NCBI GenBank assembly: GCA_013146195.2
Contig: CM028381.1
Coordinates: 98,706,380 to 98,770,379 of the forward strand
Direction: 5' to 3'
Source of the DNA: Codonopsis lanceolata
Lineage: Eukaryota > Streptophyta > Magnoliopsida > Asterales > Campanulaceae
DNA: 64,000 nt
Shown piece after piece: positions 44,794 to 57,522 of the stretch. The notes under the pieces were generated by a model. The model saw nothing but the letters and a program-made list of their open reading frames with translations, was not told the DNA's origin and did not search any database. Every line of letters starts with the position of its first letter. Positions within the stretch are counted from its first letter, which is position 1. Made by a program: the position numbers and the translations under genes.

Positions 44794-46056
44794 ACGACAC
44801 CAAAAAACTTGATGTAGATTTAATTACCTCGCAAGTACATGAGTCAACTAGTGTATAGTGATGCAAATAGCAAGGGTCGAACCACAAAGATAAGCAATAA
44901 TCTTGAGAATAAAAATGGCAAAAGCAATTATTAAACTAAGGGGGGTCTAAATTAAATTAAACTAACTAACAGTGTAATTAAATAGCAAGTAATTAAGGAA
45001 ATCAGGAAACTTGAAGAGCGGGCAAATATCGAAGATTAATTTATGGGAAAGTCTAGGAATTAGGATTTATTGTATCTATTCTTATGTTTTTTGAATATGT
45101 ATCAATCAATCGTCAAGGGTTCGTTCACAAAGGAAAAGAATGGTACGCTTGAATCACGGTTTGCAAATCTTAGTGTCACTAAATTGATTATGCTTTCTTG
45201 ATCAGTCCACATAATCAATCGAGGATATACCTGAAGTTCAAAAACACAAAGAACCTAGATCTCACCTTAGCTCGATCAGGAAATCAGTGAAATCTAATTA
45301 TCACAAAAGTTGGTCATCATATGACATATACATTCGATCGTGTAGGTATTCATACCCAAATGTCTAAACATCCACAGGCACCAATATTTTGTGTGAGTTT
45401 CAAGAGAAGACACAATATATGCTTTATGATAAACAAGATATTGATCGAATAGAATTATATATTATAACATAATTTTCGATACAAGTTATCTCCAATTCCT
45501 AGATTGATGAGTTTAGCTGATCATCACGATTGATGAACTAACCAAATGGATTGATGAAAACATGAATCAATCTTCTAAAAACTGAATTAAAACTAAAAAG
45601 AATGTTGTTCCAAACCCAAGAGAGGCTGAAAATCTAATCCATAAACCTAAGCAACTAGGGTTGTATTTATATTAGGTTTACAATTTAAAACAATTACAAA
45701 ATTGGCCTTTGCTGAAAAATGGGACAAGGGACCGCCTAGCGCAAGGAGGATGCAACCGCCTTCTTGAAATCTCTTAGGATGCTGACACTGGAATATGGGC
45801 GATCGCCTAGCCTACGGGGGAAGGCGAGCGTCTTCTACTTTTGCAGCTTTTAACTTTAACTTCTGCAGGAATTTGCACTTTGGTCCTCCAAGACTTCAAT
45901 TGATTGAAAAATGCCTCAAACTCTACAATTATCTCAATCTAACCCTGAAACTTAAAAAAAACTAAAAAAAAACCATATTAGTAACATAAAACTTATGGAA
46001 TAGAAAAGTCTAAGTCATATAAATACCCAATAAATACGTATAAAACACATCTATCA
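44794..46056. mobile_element. LTR-like repeat related to the one at 7066-8602
   Basis: Near its left end is CCTCGCAAGTACATGAGTC followed by GGTCGAACCACAAAGA, corresponding to the CCGCAATCGCACGG / GTCGATCCCACAGGGA motif of the 7066-8602 solo LTR. The right end is ACACATCTATCA, like CACATTTATCA there. ATGGA occurs at both flanks (44789-44793, 46057-46061), a possible 5-bp duplication, although the left end does not begin TG. It contains GCGATCGCCTAG-like blocks at 45740-45830. Confidence 0.5.
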
Positions 46057-46061
46057 ATGGA

Positions 46062-46462
46062 GTATGTAAAGTTGTTGAAGATAAAGATGGTAGGATATGT
46101 AAAATTATTGGCGTTTATGTCAAGCTGTTTAATTAATTTTTTTGTTTGGGACCTTGGGTAGCTGATGGGTATCAAATGGATTTTTATTTATTTTTAATGG
46201 GTTGAATATTAAATGAGGATCAAATTAGATACTCGGTTGCTCTTCTCTCGTTTCGTTTTTTTTACCTTTTCTTTTGTTTTCTATTTGTTTTTGGTATGAG
46301 AGCCATGAGGAATGCGTTATAGATTCCTAATCATTTTAGAGATTTGTTACTAAAGATGTGTGTTATTTAAAGGGGGCATGTGGCATGGAGGTCTCACATG
46401 AAACACAATTTGTGAACTTTTGCACATAGATGCTCTTATAATAATGCCTTAAATTAAGAAGG
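46062..46462. other. Intergenic DNA
   Basis: No gene or element ends recognised. AAAGATGG occurs on both sides of the preceding repeat. Confidence 0.5.
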
Positions 46463-47538
46463 CAAAAACATGTGTAAAATGGTCTTACGAATCTCATTTC
46501 GTAAAACGGCTCCCCAAAAAAGAAAAAAAAGAGGCTGTTGGGAGCAGGTGATCCATCACAAAAGAGCGCGGGTTACCCGCTGGGGAAATGAGCAATCTGG
46601 TGAGAAGGAAGCGGGCTGGAGAGGCGAAAATGGGTCGGGTCTGGAGCATCCACGAAGGAAGGGACGCGGGTCAGCTTCTTGGAGGGGCGACGTGGCCGAC
46701 TATTGTGTTGACAACACATTAATGAAATGGCTCTCCTTTTGCTCTGGTTCCCCTGGTTTTCTAACATTTGCTGCCGAAAATTTCTTCCTCCCAAACCTTG
46801 CAATTTAATCCTCTGTCAACTTCGTTAGCCCTACATTAGCTTCATTTGCTTTGTGATGCTTGATGGATCGTAACGAACTTTGACGAAACGCTAAGTGACA
46901 CATTTAAAGGCACAAGTAACACCTTTTAAGTTCAAAAGTGACACTATCAAGGGAAAAAAATTATTATTATTTTCATTAAAATGCAAAGTGACACTTATAC
47001 GACCAAAAGTGACACTTTTAAGGTCAACGACAACGATTTTTATTTATAAGACAAAATGACACTTGTAGGGTCAAAAGTGAGACATTTAATGCTAAAAATT
47101 TACACTTTTAATGTTATAAAGTGACTTTAACGCCAAAAGTAATAGTTTTTATTTATAAAAACATACACTTTTCAAAGTAATAATGACATATTTAAGGTTC
47201 AAAATGACACATTTAAGCTCCAAAAGTGACACTTTTTTAACGACAAATGATAATTTTCATTAAAAATGGAAAGTTACTCTTCTAGGGTCAAAAGTGACAC
47301 ATTTTATAAGGATTTGCACAGGCCCTAAGCCCGCGGGCATTGACAATGCCCAGTATCATCCTATCACGCAGCGGACATCAAATTTAAAAGCCCAGTACTA
47401 TTGATCGGCCTATTGTGGATCAGCCCATCCATTCATTTTTTAAAAATAATTTTACTATTGATCGGCTACGCTTTTTCAAGAAAATGAAGAAGATGAAACG
47501 ACAACTGATGAACTAAGAATAAGCCGATAAGCCAATAA

Positions 47539-50500
47539 TGTGGCACCCCGCTCCTTCGTTATCTCGGTTTGCGTGCTATACTTGCACTTCTTCCTTTGTT
47601 GACTGTATGTTTGGTTTGCGAGAGGGTCTAGATATGTATGAGAGACCACGTTAAGACCAAAACACTATTAAGAGATGTCATATAGTTGTTGACTTGCTAA
47701 AGTCACAAGTCGTGACTCGACGATAGTCGGAATGCGACGCGATTGAGGGTTTTGCTTGCGTTTTGCGTTCGTGACCTCGGTCTTGTCCTAGACCTTTATA
47801 TGATGATTGATTAACATGTTTAGATGTATTAGACTTCAAGTTGGAGGTGTTCCTTAAGTCTATCGATGATTTGGAAGCTTTGAAGATAGTGCTCGTCTCT
47901 ATCGCGTAGTTCGGGAATCGAGTCGCGTAATCGTCTCTCCTTTGGGACTCTTATTTCCCTAGTTGTTGTTCAACTTTCTAGAAGTATTTAAGATTCTTCA
48001 TTAGCCCTTAGACTTGCCTTAAAAGTCTCCTTTCATTGCTCGATCAATTGCTAGTTCATTCGTCGTTCCGGTTGCACGTTGTTGCACCTCTTCCCGGTTT
48101 CGCTCCGAGTTGTTTCGGGAGTTGTTCGGGTGTGTTTCCGACTTGTTTTGAGTTGGGTTAGACCTTAGAATGGTTGCCCATGAGTTTGGGACCATTTAGG
48201 ACATGTTTAGACCAAGTTCAAGGGCTGGACCATGCGCTCGCATCGAATTCTGATCACCAGCTCGCGTGTCAATGCTGAGAGCATTGCAAAATGAACATAA
48301 GCAGGTCCAGAAGTCCAGGCGCCTGCCTGGATATATGTGAGGCGCCCGCCTCAACATCTGGAGTCACCTACGGAATTTTTCCCCTGTTTTGCTGCTTTAC
48401 GATTTTTGTTCCTAAACCCCTATCCAAAACCTTTTCTAAACCCCACTTAAACCTCCCTAACCCTCCTTACTTATACCCTAACATCTTTAACAAGTTTTAT
48501 GAGTGGATTAGTGAGTGATTGAGTGGATTAATCAAGCCAAAATCAGATTTAAAAGGGACCACATTGTTGTGACACTTATCCCACTCAGATTTTAGCCAAA
48601 TATAAACCACATCTGAAGATTTTGACCCTCATTTCTCTCCCTCACTCTCCAAAAACGGGATTTCTCTTCTCCAAGATTCTCCCATGGCTTCTTGAAGCAT
48701 TCATCTTGGCCTTCCTCCATGATCCTTCACCCATTTGCTCAAGCCACCTCCACAAGAAGTGAAGAGCTTGAAGAGTAGATCATTTTCAACCGATTAGTTT
48801 TCTTCTTTGCTTTCTTGGGTGTAGAATACAAGTAAGTTACCTCTTCTCTCTTTGATTTTGTACTCATTGATCCTAAGGAAAACAAACTCTATGCTATTTG
48901 AGGTCAATGAGTACACATACTTGCTTTGTGTGATTTTTCACTTGTGATTTGAGCATGTGAACTTGTTAAGAGCATTTGTAGGATGACTTCTATGATTGTT
49001 GAAAGTATATTGTTACTCTTCATCTTATGTTCTAGGATTGTGAGCATGCTAGAAATCATGTTTACATTCTATTTGGTTTATTATGAAAGTATGCCTAAGT
49101 TTGGGGCTTTGGATGTGTGAATTCACTAGATATCATGAGTATGACCATTTAATTGAAATTAAGTGATTTATGAAATGGGTTGTGATTTATGTTGGGTTTT
49201 GTTATGAATTTTAGGGCTTGAGGATCAACCCCCAAATTATTGGAGAAATTGTTGTTATTTGAAGTGGGTGTTAATGTTGATATTGATGAAAGGTTTAAGA
49301 ATGAAACTTAGTATTTAGACTCAACGGAGTCGAAATAAGTTCAAAAATGTGTTAATGAACTCGGGTTGAAATCCTACGACATTTGGGTTTCGTTTGACTA
49401 CGTTATGATGTGTTCTTGGATTTTTAGGCTTGGGAAACAATCCCGGATTATTTTTGGAAGAATTTCTATAAACTCGAATGACGTGTTAATTTGGGGATTT
49501 ATGAAATAAGTATTTAATGATGTGTGATATTAAGACTCAATGGAGGAATTTTAGGTTCAATATTATGTTAGTGAGTCTGAGGTTGAAATCCTACTATGTT
49601 CGGGTTCGGTTGGTTTTGATTGTGAGTACCCGAGCATCTCGAATTGTGTCCCATTTGTGACACCCACGATATAGAGGTTTCTTGGGGATTTATTTAGAGC
49701 GTGCTCGTTAGGGCACGGAGCATTAGAGGCCAACCTATGATCTCGTATTACTTTAAGAAATGATTATTTGAAAGGGTTCTTTCTTAGGGAATTTGGTCGC
49801 GTGCACATCAAAGCACTTGCGAGGTTATGACTATGGGTTTGTTTTGGTACCCCTGAGATTGGTTTGAGAATGTCGAGTATATATGACGATTGGGACTATG
49901 GTTGAGTCCGGTGTACCTTTAAGCGAAGCTTAAATGCTAATTCTTGATTTATGATTGTTCTTAGACTAAATAATAGTCTTTGGTTTAATCCCGAGTAGAG
50001 GACTATGTTAGAACTTATGTTGTGATTTCTTGAGCTTATATGCTACTTTCGTTTGGGTGATAACCTGATGATTATGAGTACCTCATTATGTGGTTCTTGA
50101 CTAAACTTATAAGTTAGTTGGATTTGTGAAGTATGTGCAAATATGTGCATTGTTAAATTGGTGTGTAGAGCTTTATGTCCTACTTGATTTGATAAGTCCG
50201 CTATGGTCGGTCTTGATTCTTGTTGAGCATGCGAGTAAATATCTACTTGTGCATTGCATTAAAGCCCAGCTGGCATTATTTGGATTGGTTTTTCTGTCAG
50301 GGTAGGACGATACATCGCCTATACGAATCGTAAGATTCGTATTCGCTATGGATCGCCGCACTGACCTCACACACCCCACCGTTTGGCCCCTGGGGAAGTT
50401 AGCCCATCTCGTAACCAATAGAGCGAATGGATTATGCTAATCGAGTCTGAGAAAGGGGCTGTCTTTTGAGGCGTAACCACTCAGCGTGTCGATGTATCAA

Positions 50501-51557
50501 TCACGTGCATCGTGTCACGAACCAGTATAACATTGTGTATTGCAGGAGCAACACAACGGCACTATTTGGGTAACTTCTCTATCCCTTATGTGGCTTACTA
50601 TAAGCACTTATATGAAAGATAATGTGCTAAGTGGTTTATGAAGTTTATGTTACTTAGTGACTTAATACAAGTTTATTATTGGTATGCTATTAAGATGCCA
50701 TGATTTTATGCATGCTTGTGCATTATACCATGCCACGCCATGCTATGCCATACATTGCATTTAGTAACTTACTGGGTCATTATGACTCATTCCGTGTGTT
50801 TGTTTTCCTTAGTTTTTGCAGTAAGCTCGTTAATGCGCGTTGCAGATTCGGGTGCTTGTTGGATAGCAGGTGGTCTTCCGGGCTTTAAGCTTGGAGATTT
50901 TATTATTATTGTATTTATTATCTTGTGAGATACGGATGTAAAGTTATGTAAACTTTACTTGGGTAGTTATGTTAGTATTTTATTTTGTATTATTTTGGGA
51001 GCCGACTTGTTTGGTCGAGCTGTTGTATTTATTTAGAAGTTTATTCTGTTGTCTTCCCGAGCAAGGTTTTAGCTCACATATTCTAGTTTTGTTGATGATA
51101 TCTCCGTCATGTATAGTTGGGAGATTTTGGTTTAGTTGTTGGTGTTTAATATCTTATTCGTTTAGTTGATTTGTCCCTCCGGCATGTTGTAGCCGTTGAG
51201 TGGTTGTTTATCAGGTTGGTATTTTGTGGATTCGCCGGCCTTAGGTTTGCCGATGGTTTGTTGCTCGTGCGCAATGTTGCGTCACGCGCGTCGTAGATTT
51301 GTCGAGAGATAGTTGTCTCTCAGCCTTGTACTCCTTGGTTTTTAATTGTAGGCTTTGGTCCCACTTATGATTAGCTTCCGCGGGTGTTGATTTTTATTAT
51401 TCCGTATCGCCGTTATGGCCTTACATTCCTGTTTTGAGCTTGATGGCTCAACTCTTGACTTGCGCCAATATGCTTAGCAGGTGCTTGTCCGTCTTTTAGC
51501 TTGTCTTGGTGGCACGACTTTGGGATTCCGCATTGGAGTCCGGGTCGGGCTGCCACA
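47539..51557. mobile_element. Very long solo LTR (4.0 kb), Tekay/Del-like
   Basis: It begins TGTGGCACCCCGC and ends GTCGGGCTGCCACA, with the perfect 5-bp duplication AATAA (47534-47538, 51558-51562). There is no coding region, primer site or second LTR, so this is a single LTR left by recombination. Length and the TGTGGCACC/GCCACA ends recall chromovirus (Tekay/Del) LTRs; this classification is from memory. A possible transcript leader with a CAAGTAAGT donor lies near 48830. Confidence 0.72.
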
Positions 51558-52009
51558 AATAAGATGCGTCGCACGTCACTGACTTGCATGAGAATAAGTG
51601 ATTGAGTTTGAGGTTGAGTAATTTTAAAAAAATAGGTTTTTAGACTTTTAGGCTTTTAGAAATTAGAAATAGATTTATATGTCTTATTATATTATAAGAA
51701 AATTGAAAGGGCAATCCACAATAGGCTTCACCACTTCAACCCAGTTAGAATATTATACTTTTAAGTTTTAAACAAAATAAATAGGATCTGGTTCTAACCT
51801 ATAACTAGTACTCTTGCTCGTGCCGATGGCACAACGCCAGTTTGAGAATTTATCAATAAATAAAGCAGATACTGTGGAAATGAACTACTAAAAATACTAT
51901 TTTCTTAAAAATTTGACTTTCAAACGGGGCCTCTTTGCCCAGAACGGAGGGATTAATTAATATTTTTTTAAAAATTGTATGTAAAATTGATAATTAATAA
52001 TTAATAATT

Positions 52010-52815
52010 TGTATACGAAATTGCGGGCCGGAAAAAACGGGTCGAGCAAAAATTAAATTGATTAAGTTAATTACGATAACAGTTAAAAAAAAAAAAACAA
52101 ATATTTCAAATTACAAAACTTACATTTTTTTAATTTTTTTAAATTTGTATACAAAATTACGGGTCGGAAGAAAATTAAATTGATTAAGTTAATTACGATA
52201 ACAATTAAAAAGAAAAAAAATACAAATACAAAATTTTGCAACCATAAAACTGTAAAACCGTAAAATATTAACTGTAAAATCGTAATATCTCAGTAAAAGA
52301 GTAACTAATTTTCGCAAATATAAAATAATAACTGTAAACCGTAATATCGCAATAATTTTCGCAGTAATAAAATAGGGATGGAAAAAACGTGATAAAAACG
52401 GCTGAGATTGTGAGATTAAACGTGATAGAGAGACATTCTTTATATTTCATATATATCAATATTACATTGAAATGAATGCCTACACATAATTTTTCGTTTA
52501 AAAATTTGACATTCGTCAACAACTTTAACTTATACTTCCTAATTTAAACATGTGCTACCATTAATAAAGAATATTTCCAACCTATTTATAAAATTTTAGG
52601 AGAGATTATTGAAATTACTTGAACAAAATTGTAATCTTTTTAAAAACTACAATGAAAATTCTCTTTTTTTTTTAAAGAGAGACATTGTTTTGAAATTGGT
52701 GTTTGTAAAACAGTAAATTGATTAATTTGTATACGAAATTGCAGGTCAGACAAAAATTAGATTTATTAAGTTAATTACGATAACAGTTAAAAAGAAAAAA
52801 ACATATTTCAAATTA
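52010..52815. repeat. Triplicated segment in the hAT-like element
   Basis: AATTTGTATACGAAATTGCG followed by AAATTGATTAAGTTAATTAC and GATAACAGTTAAAAAG occurs at about 52010, 52143 and 52725. A second internal repeat family (CTGTAAAACCGTAAAATATT) occurs at 52250-52370 and 53463-53600. Confidence 0.7.
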
Positions 52816-52868
52816 CAAAACTTAAAATGAATCCCCAGAGGCTGTCTTCATCAACGATTAGAAAAACT

Positions 52869-53402
52869 CAGGTTCTAAAACTCTCCGCCTAGCTCCGCCT
52901 AGGCGCTAGGCCCCTCTCTACCGCCGAGACTTTCTTAGTCGCCGCCTAATCGACCAAGTCGACGTCTACGCCAAACCTCGCCGACCTTAAGTTATTTTTA
53001 TAGCTTCGATTTTGTGGCATGCGGTGACCGGAGAAGGAAGGGGGGCGAACTAGAGAAGGAAATGAGAGTGGTAATGGTGAGGCAGAGAGGGAGGTAATGG
53101 GGGGCGAACTGGAGTAAAATATTTTTTGTTTTTAATTCTAAACTTGGCTGGTTTATTGCTTTGGGGTTGTTGAGAATTGAGATTAATGGAAGGTTTGTAT
53201 ATTTTTGTTCATTTTACAAATATAGACAAGTGTTTGATAAAATGACAAACATAATAAAAATTAAATTTGTATTCAATGTGTTAGATCTTTGATGTAAATT
53301 ATCAAAAAAAAAATGGTAATTATGCCTTAATTCTAGGCCCCGACTAGTTCCCTAGGCGCTAGTGTGCCGCCTAACGGCTGCCTAACGATTTTTAGAACCT
53401 TG
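52869..53402. mobile_element. hAT MITE (534 bp)
   Basis: Termini CAGGTTCTAAAACTCTCCGC and, inverted, CAAGGTTCTAAAAATCGTTA with GCCTAGGCGCTAG blocks belong to a common plant hAT MITE type. It is flanked by GAAAAACT and AAAAAACT (52861-52868, 53403-53410), an 8-bp duplication with one mismatch. Non-coding. Confidence 0.8.
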
Positions 53403-54069
53403 AAAAAACTACCAATATGATCAAGAGTTAATACGAATATCTGACACATAACTGCATGGAGTAAAACTGTAAAATCGTAAAATATTAACCGTAAAACTGT
53501 AATATCTCAGAGTAACTAATTTTAAAATAATAACTATAAAACAGTAAATAAACTTGGTAAAACAGTAAACTTGATAAAACAGTAAACTTGGTAAACCGTC
53601 TTGTAACCGGTGTCGCACATGTGAAGATAAGTTTTAATCATAACCGTAGAATCTTGGTAAATCAATAAATCTCAGTCGGTATTTATCTTTTGTCAATTGT
53701 AAGTGTGCCATACTTATTGTATTATAGATTAGAATTTTTAAAAAACATATTATAGAAGATGACGGGCTGGGCTGAGCATAACGTGCATGGAGTAGCTGAA
53801 GGCCTAGTAGTGCCCGATACCACGGGCATTTGACGCATCTAAAACCCATCACTATGTATAGCCCATGGGCACGGGCTCCGTGGGCCGAGCATTGATGGGT
53901 TCCAACGGGCTTGATGGCATTGACAGGTCTTGCTCACCCCTATTTTATACTACAAAGTGACATTGTTAATACTAAAAAGTGTCACTCTGCCTATATAAAC
54001 ATGAGGGGTGGCGTTGTAATTTCAAAAACTAAGGGGTTGCATTGAGATCCATAATACCGTCTTTAAAGG

Positions 54070-55549
54070 TTATTTTGAAAACCTTCAATACTAGCAGCGG
54101 AAAGGGTAAGTTATCGGCATATAGAAAACTTTCTATCAGCTGATGAACAAAATAATATGTGTCAGCTTGTTGACACAAGTTTAAGTAGTAAGGCTTTAAG
54201 TAGATCACTACTATAAGAAATGAACTGAAAAACAATATATAAAACAATTAAGTAAATGATTCAAAAATGTAAATGACTGACATTTAAGTAGTTGGAAGTT
54301 GCTTAAGTATTAGTAACAGTTCGATTAGCCGAAAGATATAAGACAAAATATTTGGAGTGGTTCACAGTAAACTGCTACGTCCACTACCAAATTGGTCAAA
54401 CTTGGATTTTGAAGTATACTAAATATATTGAAATTCTAAGTGATCACTAACGGATCAGTGTACAATAAAAACCAGTGTTTGAGGAGTATGATTAACGAAT
54501 AATCAAACTCGTGCAATAATCAAGTATTCTTTAAAAATTATGAAGGAATATCTAGTAAGTGTTTGAGGACTGGAACACATCAAGAAAAGAATTTGCTTGA
54601 AGGAGTATGCTAAGTGTCCAGTCCTGGGTTGAAGCAGATCAAAGAAAGAATATCATATGAGTAAAGAATGATAGCTTCACCTATTTTATCCTCTATCTTT
54701 ATATATCTTCCAACTATTGTTCTTCATTCCTTGCTTCAAAGATTACTTATAGAGATCTTAAATAATAGCCATTTGAAAGAGTAGGGATGATCTTTGAAAA
54801 ATGATGAAGAAATCTATCATTTAATGCATAGAAATCTTGTAGAGTATTTTTGATGATATTTCCTATCATAAGATAATAAATATGATGATTAGCTTTAGAA
54901 GATATGATACACCGAAGAACATTTAATATTGACATAAAAGTCTTCATATGAACAGTTATTTGTTTGAAATATGTTGGCCAGAAAATGTTTAAATATTTGT
55001 ACGTGAGGGCCAAGTGTTCAAAATGATACTGTTTGGAATCATTTTAACAAAAGTTTGAAGACTTAAAGTCTTACGTATTTTTAAAGCAATATTCCAACAG
55101 TGTACAATGTTCAGCATAAGAGGTTTTAACTTATTAAGGCATAGCGGCTGATAGCTATCAGCAGATGCTAGTCGGTACCGTGGTATCAGCAGCTGAGAAC
55201 TGCTGATGACTATGTCTAAGCATATAAGGTATTTTATTTGAGTAAGGCTGCTTAACAAAGTCTAGGAGGAAATTGTTGTATACATAACAATGGATATCTA
55301 TCTGCTGAAGGTTCAGCAGATAATTTTAGACTTGCTATAAAGTCTAAGTAAAACAACCTAAGGATTTAATCAAATATTAACTAGACGTTTTAACATAATG
55401 GTTTTAAATAAATCTTTTTAAACATGCAAGTTTTTACAACTGGTGAAAATTTGCAATTGATTTTTGTCTATTGAAGAAATTCAAAACTCTAGCGAATTAT
55501 GATTGGGGATTTGAAGTTCGTATAAACAAGACCACATTGTTATAAATTA
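54070..55549. other. Unclassified, probably LTR-retrotransposon-derived DNA
   Basis: No coding domains are seen. Features such as GTGGTTCACAGTAAACTGCTACGTCC (written here in part: GTGGTTCACAGTAAACTGC at 54358), CAGCTGAGAACTGCTGATGA near 55190 and a purine-rich CTAGGAGGAAATTG at 55262 hint at an LTR element, but no paired LTR or duplication was found. Confidence 0.35.
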
Positions 55550-55551
55550 TA

Positions 55552-55790
55552 CTTCATCCGTTCCATGCAAAGAGTCTACTACTATTTTTGGATGTTTCAC
55601 TCTAAAAGTCCATTTTCAAAAATTATGCTTACAATTTTTATAATATTTCATATTTACCCTTCACTTGTGTTGTAACCATAGTTTTTGTGCTTAATTATTT
55701 TTTGTAATTATGACTAACTTTAATGACATTAATATATCCATTAATAATTAGATATTTCAGATGAGGACTATTTGAGTAGAACGGATGGAG
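55552..55790. mobile_element. Stowaway (Tc1/Mariner) MITE
   Basis: Ends CTTCATCCGTTC and GAACGGATGGAG are inverted, flanked by TA (55550-55551, 55791-55792), the usual Stowaway target. Length 239 bp, AT-rich, non-coding. Confidence 0.9.
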
Positions 55791-55792
<2 letters not shown>

Positions 55793-55831
<39 letters not shown>

Positions 55832-56137
55832 TTCGTTCGGTCTTTCTGAAAAGTTAACTACTGGTCATGGTTCATTTTTACCAACATAACTACTGGCCAT
55901 GATTAAATCTCAATTTCCCTAAGCGTGTGTACAACAGTTAATTCTAGCAACTGTTTCCCCAAAAGCACCTCATTTTCCTATCACCAACCTTTTTTTTTTC
56001 TCTCTCTCTCTCTGTGACTCTGCCCAACCTTTTCTCTCTTTATCTCTCTCTCTCCCTCCCTTCCCCTCCTCTTTAACATCCAGTTTCTCTCTCTCCATTC
56101 CCCTCCTCTTTAACGCCTACTCTCTCTGCTTTCCCCT
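55793..56137. other. (TA)n followed by CT-rich, leader-like DNA
   Basis: An (AT)n tract at 55794-55829 is followed by AACTACTGGTCATGG...CATGATTAA and CT-rich DNA. This resembles 63240-63520, which also lies just right of a Stowaway MITE. CCCCTCCTCTTTAAC is repeated at 56063 and 56100. No coding exon was recognised. Confidence 0.5.
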
Positions 56138-57517
56138 TGTGAGAAACCCGTTCCGAGACGCATCTCCGCTCTGAAAGGCGGGTGGTTTCAAGAACATTGA
56201 ATCGCATGGAATACACTTGGATTTCATCGTGGACTCTAACAACTATGATTACAGAGTCACCACCTTTATTTTAAGGTTAAACAAAGAAAAACCAAATTTA
56301 TCGGAAAGTATATAGGTTCGAGGGACCGAGGGCTATGTTACAAGTTGGGAAGAGGTTAGACACCCAACTCACTCTTTTGGTCTCATTTGAGTTTTGCTAA
56401 ATAACATGCTTAGATTGTCTAGCTTAGAAAATGTTTATACCTATTTATATTGGCAAGGCGGGATATTGTTTGGGTATAATAACAGCTATTTTATCTTTTT
56501 AACATTTAAGGTGTGCTAGCCGTTATCTAAGCATGCTATTATCTATTTTAATATTTTATATACATTTAAATACAATACTACTTTATTTACTATATTATTT
56601 ACACCTAATGTTTACAAACATAATAATATAATTATTATCTACATAAACCAATTTATAAACTAATTAACACATTATTTATAAATAACATACAAATATTATT
56701 TTATCTATTATTGTTAATTATTTTAATTAACTACGAGACATAATAATAAATGGATGCCCACCTCTTGTAGCGTGAAATTCTAATCCCGGTATATATGCCT
56801 AGACTTTAGCCCACTAGGCGCTCGTAGTTTCTGGTGTGCTCTCCCTGTCTTCTCCTTAAAAGAGAAAGTCTTTTTATCTTTGTTTATCGTATTGTCATCA
56901 TTGTGTTATCATCATTGTCGTTATTCGGGCAGCGTGACCACGCCTTTTGACTTTTTAGATCGGTTCGCTGGAGGCAAGGAATGAAGGGGCTTGCTTGCTT
57001 GGGAAAGGGAGGAGGCTGCCGTGGGGGCAGGAGGCCGGGGGCCGAAGGCTCGAGGGCTCACTTGCACATGGCAAAGGGGGAGGAGGCTGGGAGCCTTGAT
57101 CACTTGGCACATAGGTAAGGGAGAAGAGAGAGAGGGGGAAGCCTGAAGAAGAGGAAGGCTGGGGTGAATGAAATGAGGAGGCTAAGGCCTTCTTTTATAT
57201 GATATTTTCAGGTCAGGCAACCGGGTGGAGGGTGGCTTTGAAGGGTGGTACGCTGAGCATCAAGAGCGAGCCATGCAACTGGGAAGGCAGAAAACAATTC
57301 GGGGCGTGACACATGCAAGTTTGGGCGCTGTGCCTCGACTTGTAATCCTTCACAGTTTCTTTCAATTTTAAGTTTGCTCCCCTGTCAAGTCATTTTCCAT
57401 TTTGATAATTATGCCCCCTGAAAGGCTAATAAAAAGTAACGTCTGTTAGTCCTTTTCATATAACAAGTATATTTTGGACTTTTAGGAAATGAGAGGTACG
57501 AAATTGGGGTGTCTACA
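56138..57517 (-). mobile_element. Solo Tat/Ogre-type LTR (1380 bp)
   Basis: On the minus strand it starts TGTAGACACCCCAATTTCGT and ends GGGTTTCTCACA, matching the ends of the LTR at 6579-9495, including an ATAAAGGTGGTGACTCTG motif near the end. A perfect duplication CCCCT flanks it (56133-56137, 57518-57522). No primer site or coding follows, so it is a solo LTR. Confidence 0.85.
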
Positions 57518-57522
57518 CCCCT

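Larger units (their letters stand above)
47309..53941. mobile_element. hAT-like element enlarged by nested insertions
   Basis: A perfect 8-bp duplication ATTTTATA (47301-47308, 53942-53949) flanks it and the sequence on both sides joins into the GTCAC repeat of copy C. The ends AGGATTTGCACAGGCCC and, inverted, AGGGGTGAGCAAGACC are imperfectly related. GGGC/GCCC-rich subterminal blocks occur at both ends (47320-47420, 53760-53935). An 8-bp duplication is the hAT hallmark. No transposase is present. Without the inserts its own length is about 2.1 kb. Confidence 0.7.
46463..54069. mobile_element. GTAAGAC-family element, copy C, split by a hAT-like element
   Basis: The left end CAAAAACATGTGTAAAATGG with CTTACGAATCTCATTTCGTA matches the family terminus. 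The unique part (46530-46860) is in inverse order relative to A and B. 46890-47308 is the GTCAC repeat region, which resumes at 53950-54000 after the hAT insertion. The right edge (about 54020-54069) corresponds to the inner part of the other terminus, with its last bases eroded. Confidence 0.6.

Noticed and set aside
46470..46808. 112-codon ORF in copy C
   Set aside because: It begins in the terminal repeat, and the corresponding segments of copies A and B are not open in the same way; no motif seen.
50173..51169. Several 60-80-codon ORFs
   Set aside because: They are inside the 4-kb solo LTR, overlap each other on both strands and have no recognisable domains.
47309..53941. Autonomous hAT transposon
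   Set aside because: Despite 6.6 kb between the duplications, most is a solo LTR and a MITE; no transposase frame or hATC dimerisation motif was seen.
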